From the NCBI GenBank assembly GCA_964385645.1, contig CAYLPT010000009.1:1-45974 (forward strand): a stretch of 45,974 bases of DNA. Direction: 5' to 3'. The translations under genes and the position numbers were made by a program. Under the pieces are notes generated by a model. That model did no database searches. It had not been told where the DNA came from and was given only the letters and a program-made list of their open reading frames with translations. Shown here one piece after another: positions 30,828 to 39,056 of the stretch; positions within the stretch are counted from its first letter, which is position 1, and every line of letters begins with the position of its first letter. The DNA comes from CAYLPT01 sp964385645. Lineage in GTDB: Bacteria > Armatimonadota > Hebobacteria > Hebobacterales > Hebobacteraceae.

Positions 30828-32018
30828 TCAGCGCGCCAGGGGCTCGATGGTCACCCCTGAGTAGTAGTGGGCGATGATCTGCTCGGCCGTCCACCCCGCC
30901 CTGGCGCGCGCGTTCGCGCCCCACTGGCACAGGCCCACGCCGTGGCCCGCTCCGCGGCCGTGCAGCACGACGGCGTCTTCCTCCAGCGTGACCTCGAAGT
31001 CGGCGCTGGGCGCCGCGTCGCCCGCGGGGCCGCCGTTGAGCGCCGCCCTCATGTCCGCGGCGGCGATCAGGCGCTCTCCGGCCGCGCACTGCACGAGGTA
31101 CTCGCGGGGCCGGCCCGCCTCCTCGCTGTCGCCAGGCATCAGGGCCGTGATGGGCGCAACGACGCCGAAGCGCGCCAGCGCCTGCGCGAGGCGCTCGTGG
31201 GAGAGCCGCCGCGTCCACGCCGCGCCCGGCGCCTCCGCGCACCAGGGGCTCTCGCCCTCACAGTCGGACACCCCTCGCAGGTAGGGCAGCGGCGAACCGC
31301 CCGGCCAGGCGGTCTCGTTCGCCGCCGTACGTCCCCCGCAGGCCGAGTGGTACACGGCCTGGATCGGCTCCCCCTCGAAGGTGGCGATCAGGCCGGCCGT
31401 CTCATCGGCCGCGGCGCTCAGCCGCGGGTCCTCGGCGCCGGCGCCGCGGTAGACCTGGCAGTGCCACGTATCGCAGAGGTCATAGCCCTCGGCCCTGTGC
31501 CGACCGGCGGTCGCCACCGCGTAGGTCCTCGCCACGATCGCCTGGGCCCTCAGGGCCTCGGGCGCGAAGGTCGGCGGCACCTCCGCGGGAAGCACGCCGC
31601 GGAGATAGTCCTCCAGGGGCACCTCGTTCACCACCCTCAGCCCCTCGGCCGCGGCGGAGAAGGCCAGCCGGCCCCGGTAGGTCCGCTCGCCGCGGCCCTC
31701 CGCGCTGATGCGCAGGGGCGCCGTGGATGACAGCACATACGCTTCGGCGCGCCCGCGGCCCTCGGGGCGGCGGCACGCGGCCTCGAGCCTCCCACCCTCC
31801 GCGGCGATGCGCAGCACCGCCCCGGCGGGAAACTCGGCCACCGGCCGGCCCCGACCGTCGTGAAGCGCGAAGGGCGCCTCCGAGGTGATCTCACACGCGG
31901 CGGCGCGCGCCGCCCAGGTCAGCCCCACCCGCACCGCCCCGTCCGCCGCGGCCGCCTCCGCCAGGCAGGGACCAGCACAGGCCAGCACGAAACTCAGCAG
32001 GCACCAGAGATGTCGCAT
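30828..32018 (-). CDS. spoIID: SpoIID/LytB domain protein, probable lytic transglycosylase
   Basis: 396 residues with a signal peptide (MRHLWCLLSFVLACAGPCLAEA). SpoIID trims stem-less peptidoglycan glycan strands. The family core is visible: NEVPLEDYLRGVLPAEVPPTFAPEALRAQAIVARTYA with the Glu of the active site, DTWHCQVYRG, YHSACGGRTAANE, SDCEGESPWC, and the closing HGRGAGHGVGLCQWGANARARAG. A beta-rich N-terminal domain (about 30-130) precedes it. The family is common outside spore formers, so sporulation is not implied. ATG 32018 gives the best signal peptide; ATG 32036 is also in frame. It is divergent from the methyltransferase gene. Confidence 0.9.
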   Translation of the reverse strand: MRHLWCLLSFVLACAGPCLAEAAAADGAVRVGLTWAARAAACEITSEAPFALHDGRGRPVAEFPAGAVLRIAAEGGRLEAACRRPEGRGRAEAYVLSSTAPLRISAEGRGERTYRGRLAFSAAAEGLRVVNEVPLEDYLRGVLPAEVPPTFAPEALRAQAIVARTYAVATAGRHRAEGYDLCDTWHCQVYRGAGAEDPRLSAAADETAGLIATFEGEPIQAVYHSACGGRTAANETAWPGGSPLPYLRGVSDCEGESPWCAEAPGAAWTRRLSHERLAQALARFGVVAPITALMPGDSEEAGRPREYLVQCAAGERLIAAADMRAALNGGPAGDAAPSADFEVTLEEDAVVLHGRGAGHGVGLCQWGANARARAGWTAEQIIAHYYSGVTIEPLAR

Positions 32019-32077
32019 ACCAGATCCCGTTACCATGACCTGAACCCATGGTCTTATTCCGGCCCGCGGGGCGCGCG

Positions 32078-32680
32078 ATGAGCGGCGAGCACTACTTCAG
32101 CCCGCGGCCGGCCGCGCGGGGCGGGCCGCGCGAGCTCACGCTCGTGCTGCGGGGCCGGGAGGTGACGGTCACCACGGAGCCGGGCGTGTTCTCCCGTCGG
32201 CGCCTCGACCCGGGGACGCGGCTGCTCATCGAGCGGATGGAGGTTCGGCCGGCCGACCGCTTCCTCGATCTCGGGTGCGGATATGGGGTCGTGGGGCTAG
32301 TGGCGGCACACCTTGCGCCCCAGGGAAGCGTGACGCTCCTCGATGTGAACGAGCGCGCGGTCGCCCTGGCGCGCGAGAACCTGGCGCGCAACGGCGCTGC
32401 GAACGCCGAGGCGCTGGTCAGCGACGGCCTGGGGGCGGTGGAGGGCCGGCGCTTCGACGTGATCGCGCTCAACCCGCCTGTGCGCGCCGGGCTGCCGACC
32501 GTCCGCCGGCTGATCGCGGGCGCTCGGGAGCACCTCGCGCCCGGCGGCCGCTTCTACCTGGTCGGGCGCACCAAGCAGGGAGTGCTCCGGTTGGCGGAGG
32601 AGCTGAGGCGGATCTTCGCCCGCGTGGAGGAGGTCGCCAAGCGCGGCGGCTACCGCCTCTACCTCGCCGAGGAGGCCTGA
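32078..32680 (+). CDS. Class I SAM methyltransferase, RsmC-like
   Basis: 200 residues of the small-subunit methyltransferase domain that modifies guanine in 16S rRNA in RsmC and relatives. The N terminus HYFSPRPAA...GVFSRRRLDPGTRLLIERM is typical. The SAM site is FLDLGCGYGVVGLVAA, the acidic loop is VTLLDVNERAVALARENL, and the catalytic motif is LNPPVRAG. It has only the MTS domain, not the N-terminal duplicate of E. coli RsmC, as in many short homologues. ATG 32078 is chosen as giving the usual family start; ATG 32048 is also in frame. It leads a likely operon with the M42 peptidase (30 nt gap) and tldD. Confidence 0.82.
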   Translation: MSGEHYFSPRPAARGGPRELTLVLRGREVTVTTEPGVFSRRRLDPGTRLLIERMEVRPADRFLDLGCGYGVVGLVAAHLAPQGSVTLLDVNERAVALARENLARNGAANAEALVSDGLGAVEGRRFDVIALNPPVRAGLPTVRRLIAGAREHLAPGGRFYLVGRTKQGVLRLAEELRRIFARVEEVAKRGGYRLYLAEEA

Positions 32681-32710
32681 CCGAACACCGCTCGCAAAGG
32701 AGGCGCCACC

Positions 32711-33772
32711 GTGAGGAAAGAGTCGCTTTCCTTCCTGGAGACGCTGGTCAACGCGCCCAGCCCCTCCGGCTTCGAGCAGCCGGCCCAGCGCGTCGTGCGA
32801 GCCTACGCGTCCGAGTTCGCCGACGAGGTGAGCACCGATGTGATGGGCAATGTCATCGCCACCCTCAACCCCTCGGGCGCGCCCCGCGTGATGCTCGCCG
32901 GCCACTGCGACGAGATCGGCTTCATGGTCCGCTACATCACCGATGAGGGGTTCCTGCACTTCTCGCCGGTGGGGGGCGTGGACGCCCACCTGGTGCCGGG
33001 CCAGCGGGTGCACGTGCACGGCGCGCGGGGCCCGGCCCTGGGGGTCGTGGGCAAGAAGGCGATCCATCTGATGGAGGCCGAGGAGCGCAAGAAGGTCCTT
33101 CAGTTCCACCAGCAGTGGATTGACATCGGGGCCGCGGACAGGAAGGAGGCCGAGAAGCGCGTCAGCGTCGGCGACCCGGTGACCTTCGCGGCCGGCTTCG
33201 AGCGGCTGCACGGGCAGCTCGCAGTGGCCCGCGGCTTCGACGACAAGATGGGCAGCTTCGTGGTCATGGAGGCGCTGCGGCTGGCCGCCCGCGCGCGGCC
33301 CGCGGCCGCGCTGTTCGCGGTCTCGACGGTGCAGGAGGAGGTAGGCCTGCGAGGGGCGACCACCAGCGCCTTCGCCCTCGAGCCGGAGGTCGCCATCGCG
33401 GTGGATGTGACCCATGCCACTGACTACCCGGACGCGGACAAGAAGCGCTTTGGAGAGGTGAAGCTCGGCCGCGGGCCGGTGCTGCACCGGGGCGCCAACA
33501 TGAACCCGGTGGTGGTCGAGCGGCTCAGGGCCGCGGCCCAGAGGACCCGCATCGCCTACCAGATGATCGGCGTGCCGGGTCGCTCGGGCACGGACGCGTG
33601 GGCGATGCAGCTCACCCGCGGCGGGGTGGCCTCCGCGGTGGTGAGTGTGCCGCTGCGCTACATGCACACGCCCATCGAGGTGCTCGACCTCCGCGACCTG
33701 GCGGCGGCCGCGAAGCTGCTGGCGGCGTTTGTTGCCGACCTGAAGCCCGGCGTCAGCTTCATCCCCGAGTAG
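32711..33772 (+). CDS. M42 family metallo-aminopeptidase (FrvX-like)
   Basis: 353 residues of the M42 family, cobalt- or zinc-dependent aminopeptidases that form large tetrahedral dodecamers in the cytoplasm. Metal and catalytic motifs are in order: MLAGHCDEIGFMV, ARGFDDKMGS, STVQEEVGLRGA with the Glu-Glu pair, and AIAVDVTHATD. The PDZ-like insert (SPVGGVDAHLVPGQRVHVHGARG) is present. The start is GTG 32711, with AGGAGG 7 nt upstream. It lies 10 nt before tldD, so a peptide-degradation partnership with the TldD/PmbA protease is reasonable. Confidence 0.92.
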   Translation: MRKESLSFLETLVNAPSPSGFEQPAQRVVRAYASEFADEVSTDVMGNVIATLNPSGAPRVMLAGHCDEIGFMVRYITDEGFLHFSPVGGVDAHLVPGQRVHVHGARGPALGVVGKKAIHLMEAEERKKVLQFHQQWIDIGAADRKEAEKRVSVGDPVTFAAGFERLHGQLAVARGFDDKMGSFVVMEALRLAARARPAAALFAVSTVQEEVGLRGATTSAFALEPEVAIAVDVTHATDYPDADKKRFGEVKLGRGPVLHRGANMNPVVVERLRAAAQRTRIAYQMIGVPGRSGTDAWAMQLTRGGVASAVVSVPLRYMHTPIEVLDLRDLAAAAKLLAAFVADLKPGVSFIPE

Positions 33773-33782
33773 AGGAGGCGGC

Positions 33783-35231
33783 ATGAAGGAACTTGTCCTC
33801 CAGGCCGTGGACAGGGCGCGCGCCCTGGGCGCGAGCTACGCCGACGCGCGCGCCATCACCCGCCGCAGCCAGTCGCTGCACACCCGGAACGGGGCCGCCG
33901 AGGCCCTCATGGACGCCAGCGAGCAGGGCCTCGGGGTGCGCGTCATCGCCGACGGCGCCTGGGGCTTCGCCGCCGCGCCCGCGCCCACCGAGGCCGCGGC
34001 CGCCGAGGCCGCTGAGCTCGCGGTGCGCATCGCCCGCGCCAGCGCCACCCTCTCGGCCGGACGAGTCGAGCTCGCGCCGCAGGCCCCCGCCCGCGGCGAG
34101 TGGTCCTCCCCCTGTGAGGTGGATCCCTTCGGTCTGCCCGTCGAGGAGAAGCTCGCGCTGCTCCTGGAGGCCGACTACATCATGCGCGAGGTGCCCGGAG
34201 TGCGAGTGGCCCGGGGCGAGCTGAACCTGGTGCGGGAGGAGAAGTGGTTCGCTAGCTCGGAGGGCGCGGAGATCCGCCAGACGCGGGTGCAGTCGGGGGG
34301 CATGATCCAGGCCCTCGCGGAGGGTGGCGGCGAGGTCCAGCGGCGCTCCTACCCCAGCTCCCTGGACGGCGACAACGCGAACCGCGGCTGGGAGTTCGTC
34401 CTCTCCCTGGACCTGCCAGGCAACGCCCGCCGGGTGGGAGAGGAGGCGGTCGCGCTGCTCTCGGCCGATCCCTGCCCCGCCAAGGTCACCACGCTGATTC
34501 TCGACGGCGGGCAGCTCGCGCTCCAGGTCCACGAGTCCTGCGGCCACCCCACCGAGCTCGACCGCGTCTTCGGCAGCGAGCGCAGTTTCGCCGGCACCTC
34601 TTTCCTCACCCCGGACAAGTTGGGGTGGTTCCGCTATGGCTCCGCGATCGTCAACCTGTACGCGGACGCGACCATCCCGGGCGCGATGGGTAGCTTCGGC
34701 TACGACGACGAGGGCGTGCCCGCGCAGCGCGTCGACCTGGTGAAGGGCGGAATCTTCCACGGCTACCTGAGTTCCCGGGAGACCGCGGCGCGCCTGAGCC
34801 TGCCCAGCGGCGGCGCGATGCGGGCGAGCGGCTGGAACCGCACCCCGATCATCCGGATGACCAACATCAACCTCGCCCCCGGGGACTCGAGCCTCGAGCA
34901 GATGATCCGCGAGACCGATGACGGCATCTACGCGGTCACCAACAAGAGCTGGAGCATTGACGACCAGCGCCTCAACTTCCAGTTCGCCACCGAGATCGCG
35001 TGGGAGATCAAGGGCGGCCAGCTCGGCCGGATGCTGCGCAACACAACCTACCAGGGGGTGACACCCGAGTTCTGGTCGGGCTGCGACGCCATCGCCGGGC
35101 CGCAGGAGTGGCGGCCATGGGGGCTGCTGAACTGCGGCAAGGGCGAGCCGATGCAGGTGATGTGGGTCGGCCACGGCGTGGCGCCGGCGCGCTTCCGCGG
35201 CGTCCGCGTGGGGGTGGGCGCTCCCCAGTAG
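33783..35231 (+). CDS. tldD: TldD metalloprotease subunit
   Basis: 482 residues. TldD and TldE/PmbA form a heterodimeric zinc protease that degrades unstructured peptides and finishes some ribosomally made peptides. The unusual HExxxH zinc site is HESCGH (250-255), followed by PTELDRVFGSERSFAGTSF. YDDEGVPAQRVDLVKGGIFHGYLSSRETA and NLAPGDSS further identify the TldD side. ATG 33783 has GAGGAGG 4 nt upstream. The cognate pmbA is 711 nt away on the same strand, with one minus-strand gene between them. The stop codon lies inside a terminator-like hairpin (35229-35251). Confidence 0.95.
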   Translation: MKELVLQAVDRARALGASYADARAITRRSQSLHTRNGAAEALMDASEQGLGVRVIADGAWGFAAAPAPTEAAAAEAAELAVRIARASATLSAGRVELAPQAPARGEWSSPCEVDPFGLPVEEKLALLLEADYIMREVPGVRVARGELNLVREEKWFASSEGAEIRQTRVQSGGMIQALAEGGGEVQRRSYPSSLDGDNANRGWEFVLSLDLPGNARRVGEEAVALLSADPCPAKVTTLILDGGQLALQVHESCGHPTELDRVFGSERSFAGTSFLTPDKLGWFRYGSAIVNLYADATIPGAMGSFGYDDEGVPAQRVDLVKGGIFHGYLSSRETAARLSLPSGGAMRASGWNRTPIIRMTNINLAPGDSSLEQMIRETDDGIYAVTNKSWSIDDQRLNFQFATEIAWEIKGGQLGRMLRNTTYQGVTPEFWSGCDAIAGPQEWRPWGLLNCGKGEPMQVMWVGHGVAPARFRGVRVGVGAPQ

Positions 35232-35251
35232 GGCGGGCTATCGCCGCCCTA
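35229..35251. terminator. Bidirectional terminator-like hairpin between tldD and the minus-strand gene
   Basis: An 8-bp perfect stem (35229-35236 with 35244-35251) with a 7-nt loop spans the tldD stop codon and lies 6 nt past the stop of the convergent gene. No T tract is present. Confidence 0.45.
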
Positions 35252-35257
35252 CGACGA

Positions 35258-35848
35258 TCACTTCTTCAGGGGCATCGCCAGCACGCGATGGACGGTCATA
35301 TCGAAGAGGTTCGCGCTGCCCGCCGAAGTGGCGACGATGGCGGTGTCCGCCCCGTGGCCGGTGCCCGCGCACGACACCACCTGCACCCCCTCGGGGAGGG
35401 CCCCCGCGTCGCAGGCCATGGCGATCACCTCGATGCACACCTTCATCCCCTGCGAGAACAGGTACAGCGTCTCGGCGATGACCGCGGTGGGCGGAAAGCC
35501 GTCGAACTTCGCGCGCAGCGCGTGGTCGGCCGCCCCCGTCAGCGCGTGGGTGCCGCACACCAGCTTGATGCCGGCCTGCTCCATCGCCCGGCCGTAGCGC
35601 GGGTTCCACTTCACGTCGTACATCCTGTCCACTGCCGGCGCCATCTTCACGCCGACGAAGCCCACCTTGGGATGGGCCTTCGCCAGCCGCGCGAACTGCG
35701 CGCCCACATACCCGGTGTTCGTTGCGAAGACGACATGGCGGACGCGCCGGCCGCTAAGCTGCTCTCCGACCAGCTCCACCACCGCGCGGGTGTTCTGCTC
35801 CGCCCGCTCCGTGTTTTCGAAGTACGTGATCTGCTCGACCTTGGGCAT
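35258..35848 (-). CDS. Pyruvate kinase C-terminal (alpha/beta) domain-like protein
   Basis: 196 residues from ATG 35848 (GGAGGT 6 nt upstream). It resembles the stand-alone form of the pyruvate kinase C-terminal domain: it opens ITYFENTERAEQNTRAVVELVGEQ, has the strand-turn HVVFATNTGYVGAQFARL, and ends with CAGTGHGADTAIVATSAGSANLFDMTVHRVLAMPLKK, a late GTG-x-G-A-D-T segment. It has no catalytic pyruvate kinase barrel. Such orphan domains occur in archaea and bacteria and may bind small ligands; no function is established. It lies in opposite orientation between tldD and pmbA. Confidence 0.7.
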   Translation of the reverse strand: MPKVEQITYFENTERAEQNTRAVVELVGEQLSGRRVRHVVFATNTGYVGAQFARLAKAHPKVGFVGVKMAPAVDRMYDVKWNPRYGRAMEQAGIKLVCGTHALTGAADHALRAKFDGFPPTAVIAETLYLFSQGMKVCIEVIAMACDAGALPEGVQVVSCAGTGHGADTAIVATSAGSANLFDMTVHRVLAMPLKK

Positions 35849-35942
35849 CGTCGCACCTCCCACTCCCGTGTTGCGCGCCCGGTGTGTTCTGCGGGCGACC
35901 GCCCGCCTCCTGCCCGCCTCAGCCTTGTGAAGGAGACGCCCC

Positions 35943-37256
35943 ATGCTTGGTGAGCCCAGGATGATGGAGCTGCTCGAGGCCGCGCTCGCCGCCTGCGAGG
36001 CCGACCAGGCCGAGGTGGTCATCGCCGCCACCGACAGCTCGCTCACCCGCTTCGCGGAATCCTCCATTCACCAGAACGTCTGCGAGCGCAACGCCCTGGT
36101 CTCGGTGCGCGCAATCCGGGGCCGGCGCATCGGCGCGGCGCGCGGCAACCAGCTCGAGGTCGCCGACCTCCAGGCGGTGGCCCGCCGCGCAGCCGACCTC
36201 GCCGAGGTCTCGGCCGAGGACCCCGAGTTCATCTCCCTGCCGGAGCCCGAGCCCATCCCCGCCGTCGAGAGCTACTCCGAGGCGACCGCGGCCTGCTCTC
36301 CCGAGCGCCGCGCGGCGGCCGCCCGCGCTGTCGCCGCGGTGGCCGCGCGCCACGGCGGCCGCGCCTCCGGCGCCTTCGCGACCGGGGCCACGGAGGTGGC
36401 GATCGCCAACTCCCTGGGCATCCGCGCCTACGCGCCCGCCTCGGAGGCCAGCCTGGTGGTGGTCGTCGCCGACGGCGAATCCTCCGGCTACGCGGAGTGG
36501 CGGGGCCTCGACGTCTCCCGGCTCGAACCGGAGGCGGTGGCCGAGGTCGCGGCCCAGAAGTGCGCGGCCGGGCGCGGGGCCGAGCCGTTCCCGCCCTCGG
36601 AGTACACCGTGGTGCTGGAGCCCCTCGCGGTAGCCGACATGCTCTCCCTGCTCGCTTATGCGGGCCTCGGCGCGCAGTCGCTCCAGGAGGGGCGCAGCTT
36701 CCTCACCGGCCGACTGGGGCAGCAGGTGGTGGGCGAGAACATCACCATCTGGGATGACGCAACCGACCCCCGCCAACTCGCCTTCCCCTTCGACTGGGAG
36801 GGCGTCCCCAAGCGCAAGCTGACCATCATCGAGCAGGGCGTCGCCAGAGAGCCGGCCTACGACTCCTACACCGCTCACAAGGAGGGCCGCAGATCCACCG
36901 GCCACGCCCTTCCCGCGCCCAACACCTATGGCCCGCTCCCCATCCACCTGTTCCTGGCGCCGGGCGAGGCGTCGCGCGAGCAGATGATCGCCTCCGTAGA
37001 CCGAGGCATTCTGGTGACGCGCTTCCACTACACGAACATCGTACACGAGAAGCAGACCATCTTCACCGGCATGACCCGGGATGGGACCTTCCTGATCGAG
37101 AGGGGCGAGATCTCCCGCCCCCTCAAGAACCTCCGCTTCACCCAGAGCATCGCCGAGGCGCTCAGCCGGGTGGAGATGATCGGGGACGACCTCCAGCTCT
37201 GTGAGTGGGCCTGCGTGCCGGCGCTGAAGATCGCTGACTTCACCTTCACGAGCTAA
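35943..37256 (+). CDS. pmbA: PmbA/TldE protease subunit
   Basis: 437 residues, the non-metal partner of TldD. The N-terminal swap domain contains VVIAATDSSLTRFAESSIHQNVCERN, typical of the family. The C-terminal beta-rich domain has SFLTGRLGQQVVGENITIWDD, YDSYTAHKEGRRSTGHA and GILVTRFHYTNIVHEKQTIFTGMTRDGTFLIERGEI. There is no HExxxH motif, as expected for TldE. ATG 35943 follows AAGGAGA. It probably assembles with the TldD encoded upstream. No precursor-peptide gene of the kind TldD/E matures is visible in the surrounding gaps. Confidence 0.93.
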   Translation: MLGEPRMMELLEAALAACEADQAEVVIAATDSSLTRFAESSIHQNVCERNALVSVRAIRGRRIGAARGNQLEVADLQAVARRAADLAEVSAEDPEFISLPEPEPIPAVESYSEATAACSPERRAAAARAVAAVAARHGGRASGAFATGATEVAIANSLGIRAYAPASEASLVVVVADGESSGYAEWRGLDVSRLEPEAVAEVAAQKCAAGRGAEPFPPSEYTVVLEPLAVADMLSLLAYAGLGAQSLQEGRSFLTGRLGQQVVGENITIWDDATDPRQLAFPFDWEGVPKRKLTIIEQGVAREPAYDSYTAHKEGRRSTGHALPAPNTYGPLPIHLFLAPGEASREQMIASVDRGILVTRFHYTNIVHEKQTIFTGMTRDGTFLIERGEISRPLKNLRFTQSIAEALSRVEMIGDDLQLCEWACVPALKIADFTFTS

Positions 37257-37370
37257 GCCGCGCGCTGTGCGCGGGACGGACACAACCCGCACGGCCCCTC
37301 CCGAGGAGTTGCCGCGCGGGGCGCGGAAGTGGCCGCGGGAGCAGTACCCTGCCGCATGAGGAGGTCGGGG

Positions 37371-38120
37371 ATGATCTACAGATACGTCGGACCTGCGCTG
37401 GCCGTGCTGGCGGCGGCCGGGCTAATCGCGGCCGGGGCCGCCGCCCAGCAGAGGGCGGCCCCAGGGCAGATGCAGGGCATCGGCCCCATGGCCGGCGCCG
37501 GGATGCCTGCGCCCATGACGCATGCCCTGATGAGCCGGTGCGCTATCGCACTCGACGACGATCATATCTACGTCGTCGCCGGCAACCTGCTGCTCAAGTA
37601 CGACAAGGACCTGAATCTCATCAAGCAGGCTGAGCTGCCCGTCGGCGAAGTGCCGGCCATGCCCGGCCCCATGGGCCGGATGGGGCCTGGGCGCATGGGG
37701 CCGGGGCAGATGCCCGGCCCGGGACGCCTGGGTGACACAACCACGCCCCGCTGGCGCGCCATGCTCGCGCCGGTGGAGGGGCTGGAGATCGCCGCCGGGG
37801 GCGATGTTGGCTTCTTCCCCACCCGTAGCGAGGTTGTCCTACAGTACGTGATCGCGGTCCAGAACCTCGACAGCCCGACCTCCGCTCGCCTCGAGCTCCG
37901 AGACGGCCGGGAGGTCGCCAGCCTGTTCGAGGCCCCGGTCCAGCCCGGGCCGTTCAGCGGCGTGCTCACGTCAGGCGTCATCACCGCGAGCGACCTCAAG
38001 GGGCCCCTCGCCGGCCAGGCGGTCAGCGACCTGATGGAGGCCATAGAAGGGGGACGCGTGATGGTTGTGGTCGCCACCAGGTCTCACCCCCGGGGGGCGC
38101 TCTCGGGCGTGGTGCGGTGA
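37371..38120 (+). CDS. Exported Met/Gly/Pro-rich protein with CHRD-like domain
   Basis: 249 residues. ATG 37371 has AGGAGG 6 nt upstream and gives a signal peptide (about 5-25, ending AAAQQ). Residues about 30-55 and 105-130 are rich in Met, Gly and Pro, with repeats of the type PGxMGPGxMxGPG. Between them, CAIALDDDHIYVVAGNLLLKYDKDLNLIKQAELP looks like one propeller-type strand pair. The C-terminal 120 residues have the layout of a CHRD domain: strands LQYVIAVQNLDSP and TSARLELRD, then GPFSGVLTSGVITASDLKGPL, and a final SHPRGALSGVVR. The Met repeats could bind copper or may be simple low complexity. Function is unknown. Confidence 0.6.
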   Translation: MIYRYVGPALAVLAAAGLIAAGAAAQQRAAPGQMQGIGPMAGAGMPAPMTHALMSRCAIALDDDHIYVVAGNLLLKYDKDLNLIKQAELPVGEVPAMPGPMGRMGPGRMGPGQMPGPGRLGDTTTPRWRAMLAPVEGLEIAAGGDVGFFPTRSEVVLQYVIAVQNLDSPTSARLELRDGREVASLFEAPVQPGPFSGVLTSGVITASDLKGPLAGQAVSDLMEAIEGGRVMVVVATRSHPRGALSGVVR

Positions 38121-38137
38121 GAGGCGAGGCGGCGCGC

Positions 38138-39013
38138 ATGCGCATCGGAATCGTCGGGGCGGAGAACAGCCACACGGTTCACATCGCGACGACCCTCAAC
38201 GTGGACCGGGCGATCCCCGGGTGCGAGGTCACCCACGTCTGGGGCGAGACCGATGAGGCCGCCCGCAAGGCGGCGGCCGAGGGCCGGATCCCCACCATCG
38301 TCGCCGAGCCGCGCGAGATGATCGGATCGGTGGACGGGGTCGTCGTTGACCACCGCCACGGCAAGCACCATCTCCCCGCCGCGCGACCCTTCGTGGAGGC
38401 CGGCCTGCCCGTGTTCGTGGACAAGCCCTTCTGCACTGACCTCGACGCGGGGGTGGAATTCGTGCGCTTCGCCCGCGAGCGCGGTGTCCCGGTGTGCAGC
38501 TACAGCGTCCTCCCGCTCCAGCAGTCGGCGCTCGCCTTCGCCCGCGACGTCGCGCGCCTGGGCGCGCTCCGCTCCCTCGTCACCGCCGGCCCGGCCGACA
38601 TTGACAGCGAGTACGGGGGGGTGTTCTTCTACGCAGTCCACCAGGTGGAGCTCATCTGCGGCCTCGTTGACGGGGAGCCGAAGCAGGTGGCCGCGGTCCG
38701 CCGGGGGGACGACGGAGTGGCTGCGGTCGCTTTCGAGCCTGGCCCCCTCGCGGTGGTCCACTGCCTGAAGGACTGGTGGGGCCCAGGGTTCGTTGCCACC
38801 GCACACGGCGACAAAGGCGTACACCACGCGCCGCTGCCCTTCGACGAAAAGATGTACCTCTCCGGCATCCAGCGCTTCTGCGAGATGTTCCGCACCGGCC
38901 GCGAGCCGGCCCCCCCGCACAGCTACCTGTGGCCCGTAGCCGTGCTCCAGGCGATGCAGGAGTCCTTCGACACGGGGCTGGCGAGGGCCGTCAGGCCGAT
39001 CCCCGCGCTGTAG
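38138..39013 (+). CDS. Gfo/Idh/MocA-type oxidoreductase
   Basis: 291 residues. The Rossmann start is MRIGIVGAENSHTVHIA, where GAENSH replaces the usual GxGxxG, a variant seen in some members. SVDGVVVDHRHGKHHLPAARPFVEAGLPVFVDKPF holds the conserved Lys-Pro of the EKP-like motif. The C-terminal half is the short alpha/beta domain (DIDSEYGGVFFYAVHQVELICGLVD with the typical His). It is shorter than average (about 340). Substrate is likely a sugar or cyclitol, but cannot be told. GTG 38117, overlapping the previous stop, is an alternative start; ATG 38138 fits the family better. Confidence 0.82.
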   Translation: MRIGIVGAENSHTVHIATTLNVDRAIPGCEVTHVWGETDEAARKAAAEGRIPTIVAEPREMIGSVDGVVVDHRHGKHHLPAARPFVEAGLPVFVDKPFCTDLDAGVEFVRFARERGVPVCSYSVLPLQQSALAFARDVARLGALRSLVTAGPADIDSEYGGVFFYAVHQVELICGLVDGEPKQVAAVRRGDDGVAAVAFEPGPLAVVHCLKDWWGPGFVATAHGDKGVHHAPLPFDEKMYLSGIQRFCEMFRTGREPAPPHSYLWPVAVLQAMQESFDTGLARAVRPIPAL

Positions 39014-39056
39014 TCTGCGCAAGCTCTCCCGACGCGGTGGTGCGGCGCTGGCGCGC

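Noticed and set aside
30828..32018. Evidence for sporulation from SpoIID
   Set aside because: The SpoIID/LytB domain is widespread in non-sporulating bacteria and no other sporulation gene is here.
37258..37274. Terminator after pmbA
   Set aside because: A 6-bp GC stem without a T tract is expected by chance in DNA of this composition.
37440..37740. DNA tandem repeat in the Met/Gly/Pro-rich gene
   Set aside because: The repetition is imperfect at the DNA level and is explained by biased amino-acid composition.
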